Shown one piece after another: positions 16,620 through 24,669 of a DNA stretch of 64,000 bases (positions are counted from its first letter, which is position 1; every line of letters begins with the position of its first letter). A model generated the notes under the pieces. It did no database searches. It was not told the DNA's origin and saw nothing but the letters and a program-made list of their open reading frames with translations. The position numbers and the translations under genes are program-made. This DNA is from Armatimonadota bacterium (lineage in GTDB: Bacteria > Armatimonadota > Fimbriimonadia > Fimbriimonadales > Fimbriimonadaceae): NCBI GenBank assembly GCA_037138755.1, contig JBAXHT010000001.1, positions 281,805-345,804 of the forward strand. Reading direction: 5' to 3'.

Positions 16620-18113
16620 GTGGCAAACATTCCCGGCATTCTCGTAGGCAAAACTTCGGATAAAAAACAGGATGACGCAGTCATCCTGCCCAAATTCTGT
16701 AACCGCCACGGACTGATCGCCGGTGCCACAGGAACCGGAAAGACAGTTACGCTACAGTCCATCGCCGAGGGTCTCGCTGAGATCGGAGTGCCCGTGTTCA
16801 TGGCGGACGTTAAGGGCGATCTCGCTGGCCTCTCGCAGACCGGCGGCGGAAACGCCAAGATTGAAGCGAGAGCGGAACAGCTAGGACTTGCTCCGCTGAA
16901 CTATCGCGCTTCGACCGTCGCCTTTTGGGACGTTTTCGGGGAAAAGGGAACCCAAATCCGGGCCACCATTAGCGAGATGGGGCCATTGCTGATCAGCCGA
17001 ATGCTCGGTCTGAACGATACACAAGAAGGCATCCTCAACATCGCCTTCAAAATCGCCGACGACGGCGGACTCCTCCTTCTGGACATGAAGGATCTAAAAT
17101 CGATGCTGACCTGGATGGCTGAGAATGCCGAGTCGATTCGAGGCGAGTACGGCAACGTGACGAGCACATCGATTGGAGCGATTCAGCGCGAACTACTGGT
17201 CTTGGAAGAGCAAGGAGGAGACATCTTCTTCGGCGAGCCGGCGCTGAATGTGACGGACTTGCTCCAGCGAGCCCCGGACGGACGTGGGATCATCAACATT
17301 CTCGCGGCCGACAAGCTGATGCTTTCGCCAAAGCTCTACGCCTCGTTCTTGCTCTGGCTACTAAGCGAGCTTTTTGAGAACCTGCCCGAAGCAGGAGACC
17401 TCGACCAGCCGAAACTGGTTTTCTTCTTCGATGAGGCCCACTTGCTGTTCACCGACGCTCCCGAGGCACTACTCACCAAAGTCGAGCAGGTGGTCCGGTT
17501 GATCCGCTCGAAGGGCGTCGGAATCTTCTTCGTCACCCAACACCCGCTGGATATTCCCGATTCGGTTCTCAGTCAGCTTAGCAACCGCTTCCAACACGCC
17601 CTGCGTGCCTTTACGCCGCGCGACCAAAAGGCCGTCAAGACTGCGGCGGAGACATTCCGCCAGAACCCGGATTTCGATACCAGCGAGGTCATTACCGAGC
17701 TCGGAATTGGCGAAGCCCTGGTCAGCACGCTCGCTTCAGATGGCACTCCGACGGTTGTGGAACGAGTCTTTATCAAACCCCCACTCAGCCGCCTTGGAGC
17801 CGTAACCGACGCGGAAAGGGAAGACGTGATTAACGCGTCCTCACTACATCGCCGCTATTCGCAAAGCGTCGACCGAGACAGCGCCTACGAAGAACTCATG
17901 CGACGGGCACACGAGGCGCAAGAAGAAGCCCAGCACCAGATTCCCGAACTCAAAGAGGCTCCCGCCCGACGGACGGACTCGATTTTTGAGTCGGTGGTGA
18001 AATCAACAATGCGAGCCGCCGGAAGTCAACTCGGTCGCCAGATCGTCCGGGGAGTCCTCGGGAGCATCATGGGCGGGATCTTGGGCGGGGGATCCAGAAG
18101 GAGACGGTATTGA
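16620..18113 (+). CDS. HerA-like ATPase, DUF853 (YjgR) family
   Basis: 497 aa, start GTG. Walker A 'GATGTGKTVT' at about residues 35-44, followed by 'PVFMADVKGDLAGLSQ', typical of DUF853; Walker B 'KLVFFFDEAHLLF' near 262-274, and 'FFVTQHPLDIPDSVLSQLSNR' (given in part) as in YjgR. The C-terminus ends in a Gly/Arg-rich tail. It is a cytoplasmic FtsK/HerA-type ATPase of unknown physiological role. The next gene (DinB-like) overlaps its stop by 4 nt. Confidence 0.92.
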   Translation: MANIPGILVGKTSDKKQDDAVILPKFCNRHGLIAGATGTGKTVTLQSIAEGLAEIGVPVFMADVKGDLAGLSQTGGGNAKIEARAEQLGLAPLNYRASTVAFWDVFGEKGTQIRATISEMGPLLISRMLGLNDTQEGILNIAFKIADDGGLLLLDMKDLKSMLTWMAENAESIRGEYGNVTSTSIGAIQRELLVLEEQGGDIFFGEPALNVTDLLQRAPDGRGIINILAADKLMLSPKLYASFLLWLLSELFENLPEAGDLDQPKLVFFFDEAHLLFTDAPEALLTKVEQVVRLIRSKGVGIFFVTQHPLDIPDSVLSQLSNRFQHALRAFTPRDQKAVKTAAETFRQNPDFDTSEVITELGIGEALVSTLASDGTPTVVERVFIKPPLSRLGAVTDAEREDVINASSLHRRYSQSVDRDSAYEELMRRAHEAQEEAQHQIPELKEAPARRTDSIFESVVKSTMRAAGSQLGRQIVRGVLGSIMGGILGGGSRRRRY

Positions 18114-18628
18114 AACAGTTTGACGTCGCGCCAATCGGGTCAAACGTTGCGATAGGAACGCTTCTGGCGACATGGGAAGACGGCACCAGAGAGTGGCTGG
18201 AAAACCTCGAAGAGCCGTCGGAGGAAGCCATGGTCTGGCAACCCTTCCCAAATGCTCCGAGTATCGGCGGCATCATGTTACACATGGCGTGTTGCGATCT
18301 CTACTGGATCAAGAACTTCGTTCGAGCCGAGGAACTTGATGCGGATCACCCAGCTGTCGCCTATGATGCTCAGCTAGATCAGGACAACGTCAAATGGCCC
18401 GCCCCTCCTCGCCAGCCGTTTGCTTGGTATGTCGAAGCCCTGCAGAGCACTCGTCGCCAGGTCGTCGAACTGATATTGCAAGAGCCGAACGCCGAGCGAG
18501 TTTTTCAACGCCGAAATAGCACAGCGACGTTCCGATGGATTGTAGCCCATTTGGTGGAGCACGATAGCTACCACGGCGGGCAGTGCGTCCTGCTCCACTC
18601 GATGTGGCAGAACCGCTCGGCAGCTTAG
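18110..18628 (+). CDS. DinB-family metal-binding protein
   Basis: 172 aa with a TTG start overlapping the preceding TGA. Four-helix DinB/YfiT-like fold: a first His in 'GGIMLHMACCDLYW' (about residue 57) and the paired 'HLVEHDSYHGGQ' (about 147-158) form the usual three-His site. DinB-like proteins often act as thiol-dependent transferases; none is specified here. Its end overlaps the convergent sigma-factor gene by 4 nt. Confidence 0.85.
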   Translation: MKQFDVAPIGSNVAIGTLLATWEDGTREWLENLEEPSEEAMVWQPFPNAPSIGGIMLHMACCDLYWIKNFVRAEELDADHPAVAYDAQLDQDNVKWPAPPRQPFAWYVEALQSTRRQVVELILQEPNAERVFQRRNSTATFRWIVAHLVEHDSYHGGQCVLLHSMWQNRSAA

Positions 18629-19806
18629 TCTTGCGACCGGGTCAGTTTCATGTCGCCAATCGACCAAAAGCGCGTCCCCGTTCGGCGATTATAGTAACGG
18701 AAGTTGCCATCCTGCCATTCGATTCTTGTTTCACCAGAAACCTCGTCCCGAAATTTTTGACCCGGAAGATAGATGTCCTCGGTTCGCTTAGGCATCGTAA
18801 CGGCAAAGCTTGCCTCGCTGAACCGCGCGGGGTAGATCGTACCGTCTAACCAAACCTCGTCTTTGCCTAGGACAGGGTAGATCGCCAGAGAGTCGACCGG
18901 TCGGTCGCCTTCCTGCTTCCGCAATTCAAGACGATCCGGGTTCTTCATCCTCCGGATCACGACGAGGGCGTCACTGGCGTGCTTTTCTACCACCGAGTCC
19001 GAGACGGTTGAGATTCCTCGGTATCTGCCTTCCAGCTTTTCCGCCCATTGGTCCAATCGTGTCGTATCGACGGCGGGAGGGCGATGGAGTAACCAGAATC
19101 CTATCGCGAGCGTTCCAACCAGGGCACTGCTCCCGCCGATGATCGGCACGGCCGCGCTGCCGAGGCCCTGGAGAATCACAGAACCTCCAGAATAGGTCGA
19201 AGCCAACTGATGCGTTCGAAGCGACACGTTTCCGGTTAAGGGAGAGGGGGGTACCACCGCATCCGAGTTGCCGGCCGAAGCCAACCCCAGGAGCACGGCC
19301 AACAACCCTGGTCCCCCCTTTCTCTTGGCCCGATCCAGCGCACGTCCGATGCGCATTTGAGCCGCTGCTGTTGTTAAATTGAGGGTCTGCCCGACCTCTT
19401 CGACGGTTAGGCCGTGGAAGTACCGCAGGATGAGTATTCGCCGATCATCGGCGCCGAGTTTGTCCAGCAGGTCGCCCAGTTCGGAGCGATCACTATTCGG
19501 CTTGGGTTCGGTCTGATTCATCTCGGCTCCTTTACGTCGCTTCTTTTCGCGGTGGTGTCGTAGCGCGAGGAACCGTACCGTACGCCACATCCAAACGGCG
19601 AAGGCCTTCTGATCCCGGATTCGGCGTCCTCTTTTGTGCAAGATGAGATACGCGGCTTGGACAATGTCTTCTGCTTCTTCGGCAGATCGAACATGGACCA
19701 TCGCCATCCGTAGTGCGGCAGCGTAGGTTGCAGAATGCAGTTGATCAAACGCTTCTCGATCTCCATCCCGCAGGGCTCGGCGTAGCAGAACATCCACATC
19801 TTGCAT
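18625..19806 (-). CDS. ECF sigma factor with C-terminal transmembrane tail
   Basis: 393 aa, twice the length of an ordinary ECF sigma factor. Sigma region 2 spans about residues 8-80 ('AFDQLHSATYAAALRMAM', 'SAEEAEDIVQAAYLILHK') and region 4 about 108-165 ('LGADDRRILILRYFHGLTVEEVGQ'-like, 'TTAAAQMRIGRALDRAK'). A hydrophobic helix (about 222-242) is followed by about 150 exported residues with LolA/RseB-like character ('YRGISTVSDSVV', 'EVWLDGTIYPARF'). The tail may sense envelope signals in place of a separate anti-sigma. Third gene after a single-pass protein and a pseudopilin. Confidence 0.85.
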   Translation of the reverse strand: MQDVDVLLRRALRDGDREAFDQLHSATYAAALRMAMVHVRSAEEAEDIVQAAYLILHKRGRRIRDQKAFAVWMWRTVRFLALRHHREKKRRKGAEMNQTEPKPNSDRSELGDLLDKLGADDRRILILRYFHGLTVEEVGQTLNLTTAAAQMRIGRALDRAKRKGGPGLLAVLLGLASAGNSDAVVPPSPLTGNVSLRTHQLASTYSGGSVILQGLGSAAVPIIGGSSALVGTLAIGFWLLHRPPAVDTTRLDQWAEKLEGRYRGISTVSDSVVEKHASDALVVIRRMKNPDRLELRKQEGDRPVDSLAIYPVLGKDEVWLDGTIYPARFSEASFAVTMPKRTEDIYLPGQKFRDEVSGETRIEWQDGNFRYYNRRTGTRFWSIGDMKLTRSQD

Positions 19807-19813
19807 TTCTTGT

Positions 19814-20503
19814 TCACTGGCCGTCGATGCTCAGACAGGACTTCGTTCCGTTGTGAAGGAGCTCAACCCGATTCTTTTGAGCAGGAATCGTTTTCACATG
19901 GCTATCGACATAGATAACGTTGGAAAGTCCCGCATGGCGCGACGTGAAATGATCGAATTCCGGATGGAAGAAGCCGTCATTGGTGCCGCTCGTGTAATTC
20001 GTGTCCTGATTCGGCGCGGTTCCTTCCTCGCCGAGCATCATCACTGCAGAAGTGTTCTGAACCCAACTCATCGGGCGCCCCCTTTCTAGACCTCTCGCAA
20101 AAGGTGGCTCGGCAAGGCAGCCATTCAAGGCATAACTCTGTTTGGACGTCGTCCCATCCGTGTCACTGGGGCAGACGAATACACCGGCTGACTTGACATA
20201 CGGGAACACGGAGCCTTTCTCCGGCTTGAAGTCGCCTGCGCTGTAGGTGCGGAAATAATCGATGTACGTCCATCCGCCTTCTTTCTGTTCGCCGCCTAGG
20301 CCTTCGGTCATATTTGGAAACCAGTCATCGTTATCCGATGCGTACAGGAGGAAACCCTTTCCGATCTGATTGAGGTTGCTGATGCAGGACGCCTTCTTGG
20401 CGGCATCCTTCGCTCTAGCAAAGACCGGGAAAAGGATTGCGGCAAGGACGGCTATGATCGCAATGACGACGAGGAGCTCGATCAGAGTGAATGCCCGTCT
20501 CAT
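19814..20503 (-). CDS. Type II secretion pseudopilin-like protein (DUF1559 type)
   Basis: 229 aa. The class III leader '[19 protein letters not shown]' with cleavage before Phe and the +5 Glu is unmistakable; '[21 protein letters not shown]' and the C-terminal '[12 protein letters not shown]' match the H-x9-DG-type exported proteins common in Planctomycetes and Armatimonadota. Probably processed by prepilin peptidase and displayed on the surface. Its start overlaps the upstream gene by 4 nt; the sigma gene follows 7 nt downstream. Confidence 0.92.
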   Translation of the reverse strand: MRRAFTLIELLVVIAIIAVLAAILFPVFARAKDAAKKASCISNLNQIGKGFLLYASDNDDWFPNMTEGLGGEQKEGGWTYIDYFRTYSAGDFKPEKGSVFPYVKSAGVFVCPSDTDGTTSKQSYALNGCLAEPPFARGLERGRPMSWVQNTSAVMMLGEEGTAPNQDTNYTSGTNDGFFHPEFDHFTSRHAGLSNVIYVDSHVKTIPAQKNRVELLHNGTKSCLSIDGQ

Positions 20504-21087
20504 GCTTGCACCTTCGTCATTCGGAACACCACGTTTGGCTTTACGCTCTTCTTGTCCTTTCCGGTTGCAACGCTGATCTCAAGGTTGGTTCCCACGTTTT
20601 TGAATTCGACGACCTCGCAGTACTGAGGATTGCTTCCGACTAGCTTCAAAATCTGGGTTTTGCTAGCCGCAAACCCAGCCAGATCGTCGAATTCGATGGG
20701 AGATTCATCGAGGGTAAAAGTCCCCTTCGGGGTGAGCCTCAAGAACTTCGTGATGGTGATGTTTGCGTTCTGGTTTTCTGCGCTCATCGCCTTCCGAGTT
20801 GCCTCATCGGCGATGAAGTCAGCGACGAGCCGGTACTCTCGCGCCTTACCATCAAACTTGATGGTTCCTTGCAGAACCGGCTGCTTGCCGTCCGGAAGAA
20901 ACATCTGGGCGGTACCCGTCCACTGACCGCTCATGCGGTTGAGTGCTTGCTCAAAGGTCGAAGTGTTCGATTCCCGGTTGAACAGAAAAAATGCTCCGGC
21001 GCCGACGGCACTGATCACTCCGGCTATAGTTGCGAATCTCATTGGATTTGTCATGGCTTTCGTGGCTCCTTTTTGCCACTGATGCAT
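20500..21087 (-). CDS. Single-pass membrane protein of unknown function
   Basis: 195 aa. CGGAG lies 6 nt before ATG 21087; an internal ATG (codon 12) also has an upstream GGAG. One membrane helix at about residues 18-37 ('[19 protein letters not shown]') anchors an exported beta-rich domain with '[14 protein letters not shown]' and '[14 protein letters not shown]'. No family recognised. It leads the operon with the pseudopilin and the membrane-tailed sigma factor, and its exported domain resembles the style of the sigma factor's tail. Confidence 0.7.
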   Translation of the reverse strand: MHQWQKGATKAMTNPMRFATIAGVISAVGAGAFFLFNRESNTSTFEQALNRMSGQWTGTAQMFLPDGKQPVLQGTIKFDGKAREYRLVADFIADEATRKAMSAENQNANITITKFLRLTPKGTFTLDESPIEFDDLAGFAASKTQILKLVGSNPQYCEVVEFKNVGTNLEISVATGKDKKSVKPNVVFRMTKVQA

Positions 21088-21715
21088 AACAATCTCCGCT
21101 CAGCCTAAGAACCTAACAAGAATTTTTGGTGCTCAATTTTTTTTCGAAGATGAACGGTAGCTTGCGATGCTCCTGAACCCTCCACCGGTTGAGCTGGACC
21201 CCCATTCCATAGGATTTCCGACGAGAATCAAGTTAGGAGGTTGACAAACCCCCGACTTCGTTGCCTAGTAGGTGAAGATCGAATATCGAGTGCGCGATGC
21301 AAGTCGCGCTTTCGCTTTCGCGGCCCAAGACCTGTCAAGGGAAACTGCCCGTCACCGCCCAACTCATGACCGATACAACACATTTTTCATCCAAACGTTC
21401 CCATCAAACTCTCACTACGCAACCGGGAAAAATCCCCCACCGAAAGACACGACTTTCCGGGCTCGAAAAAGCACTTCAGGTTCAAAAGGACACGAAAAAC
21501 CCGCCACCCAGAGACCACATTTCGCATCCAAACCTCACCGACAAGTCACACCGTCACCGCTAAGGAAAAATTCACCACCGAAATGACACACGATTTCGAC
21601 CCAAAAGCCACGTTTGAACCTGGAAATGACACATCTTTTCGGGCGCGCACTCCCAAAGATGTGTCACAAGATCGCTGAAGTCCGAACCACTACAAACAGA
21701 AATGAACCAGCGACG
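21088..21715. other. Non-coding region with degenerate 138-bp repeat
   Basis: No believable gene; the short open frames are strongly compositionally biased. Related blocks recur: 21377-21397 with 21515-21534 (CAT..TTCATCCAAAC type) and 21425-21450 with 21564-21591 (GGAAAAAT..CCACCGAAA type), offset by 138-139 bp, plus a third related block near 21478 and 21614. It looks like an old tandem duplication. Confidence 0.5.
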
Positions 21716-22051
21716 CTACATGAAGAAGACCAGAAACTCCCCGTCCGGACCCCAGCGGTCGGCGACGTCTTGCAGGCACTCGAGAAGAGTGTGCCAGTCC
21801 TCGTTCCGAGGGGCGTTGTGGATGACGAAGGCGAACTTGTTCCAACCATCCAGAGAGAGCCAAGAAAGATCAGAGAGGCAGTCGATGAGCGCGTCCCAAT
21901 TGTGGCCGAAGTGGGACGGGAATGACCAAGTCACCGCGATGCCTTTCAGAATCTGCTCCTTGGTTTCTGCCGAGGACGCGTCCCACTCGCGGACTTCGTG
22001 GGTCCTTTTGAGCCCATCAACTCCGATCTTCGGGAGTTTCCGCCGCCTCAT
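21716..22051 (-). CDS. Barstar-family ribonuclease inhibitor
   Basis: 111 aa from ATG 22051, which overlaps the ribonuclease stop as ATGA. 'FGHNWDALIDCLSDL' is the barstar hallmark (the helix that plugs the barnase active site) and is followed by 'GWNKFAFVIHNA'. It should bind and neutralise the ribonuclease encoded immediately upstream. The C-terminus ends in 'EFLVFFM', as in other barstars. The pair is a classic secreted RNase with cytoplasmic inhibitor. Confidence 0.92.
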   Translation of the reverse strand: MRRRKLPKIGVDGLKRTHEVREWDASSAETKEQILKGIAVTWSFPSHFGHNWDALIDCLSDLSWLSLDGWNKFAFVIHNAPRNEDWHTLLECLQDVADRWGPDGEFLVFFM

Positions 22052-22539
22052 CTCGACACCTTCGTAAAGCTGTCGTAGTGGTCGCCCGTGTACCAAACCG
22101 AGCCGTCCTTGCCGATCACCACCCGCTGGGGCCCAGGGAATTTGGGGCTGCGGATTGTATGAACAAACTCGCGGTAGTACTCGCGGTCACTCTGCCGAGG
22201 CAGCCGCCGCTCGCGATTCCCGAAGAACCCGCCATCATTCCGATGGTTCAACTTCTCGCCTTTGCGTATCCGGTCAATGGTCGGGTTGATGTCCATCTCG
22301 CCGCGATACACTTCGCGCCCGAAGTCAACGACGCGGACATCCTTGAGGATGTCAAGCTTGGTTGAAACCGCCCCGATGTGGGGTTGGCCAAAGCCGCTCT
22401 GCAGTCTGGCTCCCCCTACCCCTTTGGAATGGGCAGGGGGTTGGGGGGTTGCGGTTCTCCGCGACAGTCCTTTCGCATAAACCAGCCCGACCGCAAGAGC
22501 AAAACAACCCACCGCCAACGCAACCCGAGAAGCACCCAT
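22048..22539 (-). CDS. Secreted barnase/RNase Sa-type ribonuclease
   Basis: 163 aa. Signal peptide about residues 1-22. The C-terminal catalytic domain (about 65-163) carries the expected triad: Glu124 in 'EYYREFVHT', Arg139 in 'GPQRVVIG' and His154 in 'TGDHYDSF', with spacing very close to barnase. It would cleave RNA, preferentially after guanosine in this family. A linker (about residues 30-50) is encoded by a GC-rich inverted repeat that may be an insertion. CATAAT lies 5 nt before the ATG, suggesting a leaderless mRNA. Confidence 0.92.
   Translation of the reverse strand: MGASRVALAVGCFALAVGLVYAKGLSRRTATPQPPAHSKGVGGARLQSGFGQPHIGAVSTKLDILKDVRVVDFGREVYRGEMDINPTIDRIRKGEKLNHRNDGGFFGNRERRLPRQSDREYYREFVHTIRSPKFPGPQRVVIGKDGSVWYTGDHYDSFTKVSR
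22412..22445. repeat. GC-rich inverted repeat inside the ribonuclease linker
   Basis: CCCCCTACCC (22412-22421) and GGGCAGGGGG (22431-22440) form a 10-position stem with one mismatch, followed by a further GGGG run. Such C-rich/G-rich palindromes are often dispersed repeats; other copies cannot be checked here. Confidence 0.5.
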
Positions 22540-22544
22540 GCTAA

Positions 22545-22550
22545 ATTATG
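22545..22550 (-). promoter_or_regulatory. -10 box (CATAAT) 5 nt before the RNase ATG
   Basis: Minus-strand CATAAT, TTAGC, then ATG at 22539. Fits the leaderless pattern. Confidence 0.4.
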
Positions 22551-22563
22551 CCGCCTCCACTCA

Positions 22564-23139
22564 TTACCTCTTGGTCTCAGAAGGAATCTTTTCGGCGGCG
22601 CAGAACGCAGTGATCGTCGCTTGCGTGTCTTCGGGTATTGCAGACGTGGGGATGATGATGGGCGGGTTCGCCGGAAACTCGAACTCGGTGAAGTTATCCG
22701 CGCTTTTGAACCGCAGAAGGCGGTCCCAGCGGTCAACGAACTCACGGCCGGAGGCAAAGCCGAAAGTGATCCACTGCCCCTCGGCAGTGAGGTGGACGAC
22801 GGGAGAGTCGAAGCCAGCGGCGCGGATTCCATTCAGTTTCTTTCTAAGACCAAGCAGTATGACAAGCATCACTAGTCCGATCATTACGGCAAAAACGACA
22901 ATTTGGAGGATGGTTTTTCCTAGGAAGTCGGCCACGTGTTTGTAAGGTTCGAAGATGAAGTCACTAAGGATCTGAGCAATCAGGATTCCTATCATCACCG
23001 GTCCGAACATTTTAAATTGGCGATTCAGCTCGAAGGCAGTGAACTTCGACAAGTCCGCATGTTCAGCCGAGAGTGTCGAATCAATTGTCGGCGGCTCCGA
23101 GCGGAGCGAAAATCCGATGGAGGTGTCAACTCGGCTCAT
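22564..23139 (-). CDS. Two-helix membrane protein with YcxB-like C-terminal domain
   Basis: 191 aa. Two adjacent membrane helices (about residues 46-62 and 75-97) are followed by a cytoplasmic beta domain reading 'VDRWDRLLRFKSADNFTEFEF' (shown in part) and 'PTSAIPEDTQATITAFCA', which resembles the YcxB-like domain. Function unknown. The start abuts the stop of the upstream membrane gene (1-nt overlap), so the pair is coupled. Confidence 0.7.
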   Translation of the reverse strand: MSRVDTSIGFSLRSEPPTIDSTLSAEHADLSKFTAFELNRQFKMFGPVMIGILIAQILSDFIFEPYKHVADFLGKTILQIVVFAVMIGLVMLVILLGLRKKLNGIRAAGFDSPVVHLTAEGQWITFGFASGREFVDRWDRLLRFKSADNFTEFEFPANPPIIIPTSAIPEDTQATITAFCAAEKIPSETKR

Positions 23140-23636
23140 TATTCTCTCCTCGTAATCGGGCTGGATTCAACCTTTGAAGAGGGATCGAAGCCATCGGTGG
23201 AATTGCTGGTCTTGAATCGGTGCTCAGGCAGCAGCGCAACAAAAAGTGCCACACCTGCAGAACCTAAGCACATAAAGATGTTCAATCCTTGCTCGTAGTC
23301 GATAACATCCTGATATGGCACCCGAGGCAAGAGCCTCTGGATTGTTGCTAGTGCCAAAAAAGCACACGGCGAGCCGGTGTAGAAGTTGGAACGAAGTCCT
23401 CTCCTGAAATGAAAAGCTTCAAAGGCAAACGAGCCGCAGCTGACAATAAATGTCACCGCGGCGACCAATTTAAGGAACGCAAGCGGTGTGGGTAACGCCC
23501 AAACCTTGAAGACTCCTTCGACACCTAGTCCGAGTCCCAGGAAACTGATGCCCCAAAGCAACCATTGAACTTTTTGTCGCTTCGCCACTGCCCCAGTATA
23601 AACCCAATCTGCGCGAAATGTACTACCGGACGACAC
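23139..23636 (-). CDS. Integral membrane protein of unknown function
   Basis: 165 aa, about four hydrophobic helices (residues about 25-45, 50-75, 90-108, 118-135). No motif or family is recognised. Its start overlaps the 3' end of the acyl-CoA dehydrogenase-like gene by 14 nt and it is coupled to the YcxB-like gene downstream, so glyS, the dehydrogenase and these two may be one transcript. Confidence 0.65.
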   Translation of the reverse strand: MSSGSTFRADWVYTGAVAKRQKVQWLLWGISFLGLGLGVEGVFKVWALPTPLAFLKLVAAVTFIVSCGSFAFEAFHFRRGLRSNFYTGSPCAFLALATIQRLLPRVPYQDVIDYEQGLNIFMCLGSAGVALFVALLPEHRFKTSNSTDGFDPSSKVESSPITRRE

Positions 23637-24669
23637 GTCTTAATGTCGCTTCCATAATCGGCCCGGTCTGGGCGCTGACGCTGAACACAATCGCCTCGCG
23701 CAGGACGCGCTGGGCGGGGTGGGTGTGGTAGTTGGCGGCTCCGCTGCTGGCGACGACTCCGGCGTGGGCACAGCGCGTCATGAGGTCGATCGCCCAAGCT
23801 CGCTTTTCGAGCCGGAGTGGAGCAGTGTCTTCCGAAAAGTCCTTTTGGTGGGCAACCAACTCCGCGCGGCACTCCTCGATTTCTGCGTAAAGCTTTGTGG
23901 CGGTTTCTTGGAGGAAGTCGAAGCTCTTTTTGTTCGCGACGTCTTGAACAATATCTGCCCCGGCAAGGGCGCAACCAACCGCAAAATGCCCCTGAACAAC
24001 GATGTTAAAAGCGTCGTTCTTCCGCATCCAATCCTTGTCGTTGATGAAGGCGACCTTGGAGGTCGGCAGGAAGTACTGATCGAGTCGAGCGGTCACGGTC
24101 TGGCAAGTCTCCATCGCAGCCAGGCGCATTGGCTCGCTCATCGTTTGCCCTTCGGCGTTCCGGAACGGCATGAAGCCGAAAACGGCACGGCCTTCGGGCA
24201 GTACCGAGCCGATGAGATACTCGTCGAAGAATCCAAACCCAGTGATCCAGGGGACCTCGCCGTTCAAAAGGAATCCACCATCGGTTTCTACGGCTTTACA
24301 AATCGGCTCACCCGTTCGCCTGAGCTGCGAGAAGCCAATTCCGACGGTCTTTGGTCCATCCATCAACGGCAAGTACTCGGCCCGGATCTCCTCCGACGCC
24401 TGCTTCGCGATCATGTTGACCGCGCTTTGGTGCTGGGTTTGGAGGAAGGCAAACGAGCCACTCGCGCGGGCAACCTCTTCTTGGTAAGTTCGGAATTCGG
24501 CCTCGCTGATCGCCGGCCCACCGTACTCAGCGGGACGCTTAAGCGCCATGAGCCCCTGCCGCTTCATCTCATCAAAGGCTACGCCCATCGCTTCGATCGA
24601 GGTGTCAATCGCATGCGCGTTCGGCGCGACATGGTCGTGAAGAAACGCAGTGGCGGCGTCGAGGCTCAC
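23623..24669 (-). CDS. Acyl-CoA dehydrogenase-family protein
   Basis: 348 aa, start GTG overlapping the glyS stop by 1 nt. The N-terminal helical domain ('MKRQGLMALKRPAEYGGPAISEAEF'-like) and middle beta domain ('GFLLNGEVPWITGFGFFDEYLIG', shown in part) follow FAD-dependent acyl-CoA dehydrogenases; the C-terminal four-helix domain is present ('MTRCAHAGVVASSGAANY', 'AQRVLREAIVFSV'). It is at the short end of the family. The catalytic Glu is not identifiable, so it may be a monooxygenase-type or non-canonical member. Confidence 0.82.
   Translation of the reverse strand: MSLDAATAFLHDHVAPNAHAIDTSIEAMGVAFDEMKRQGLMALKRPAEYGGPAISEAEFRTYQEEVARASGSFAFLQTQHQSAVNMIAKQASEEIRAEYLPLMDGPKTVGIGFSQLRRTGEPICKAVETDGGFLLNGEVPWITGFGFFDEYLIGSVLPEGRAVFGFMPFRNAEGQTMSEPMRLAAMETCQTVTARLDQYFLPTSKVAFINDKDWMRKNDAFNIVVQGHFAVGCALAGADIVQDVANKKSFDFLQETATKLYAEIEECRAELVAHQKDFSEDTAPLRLEKRAWAIDLMTRCAHAGVVASSGAANYHTHPAQRVLREAIVFSVSAQTGPIMEATLRRVVR

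Noticed and set aside
21272-21586. Open frames on the + strand between the single-pass protein gene and barstar
   Set aside because: Skewed amino-acid composition, no ribosome site, and the region is a degenerate DNA repeat.
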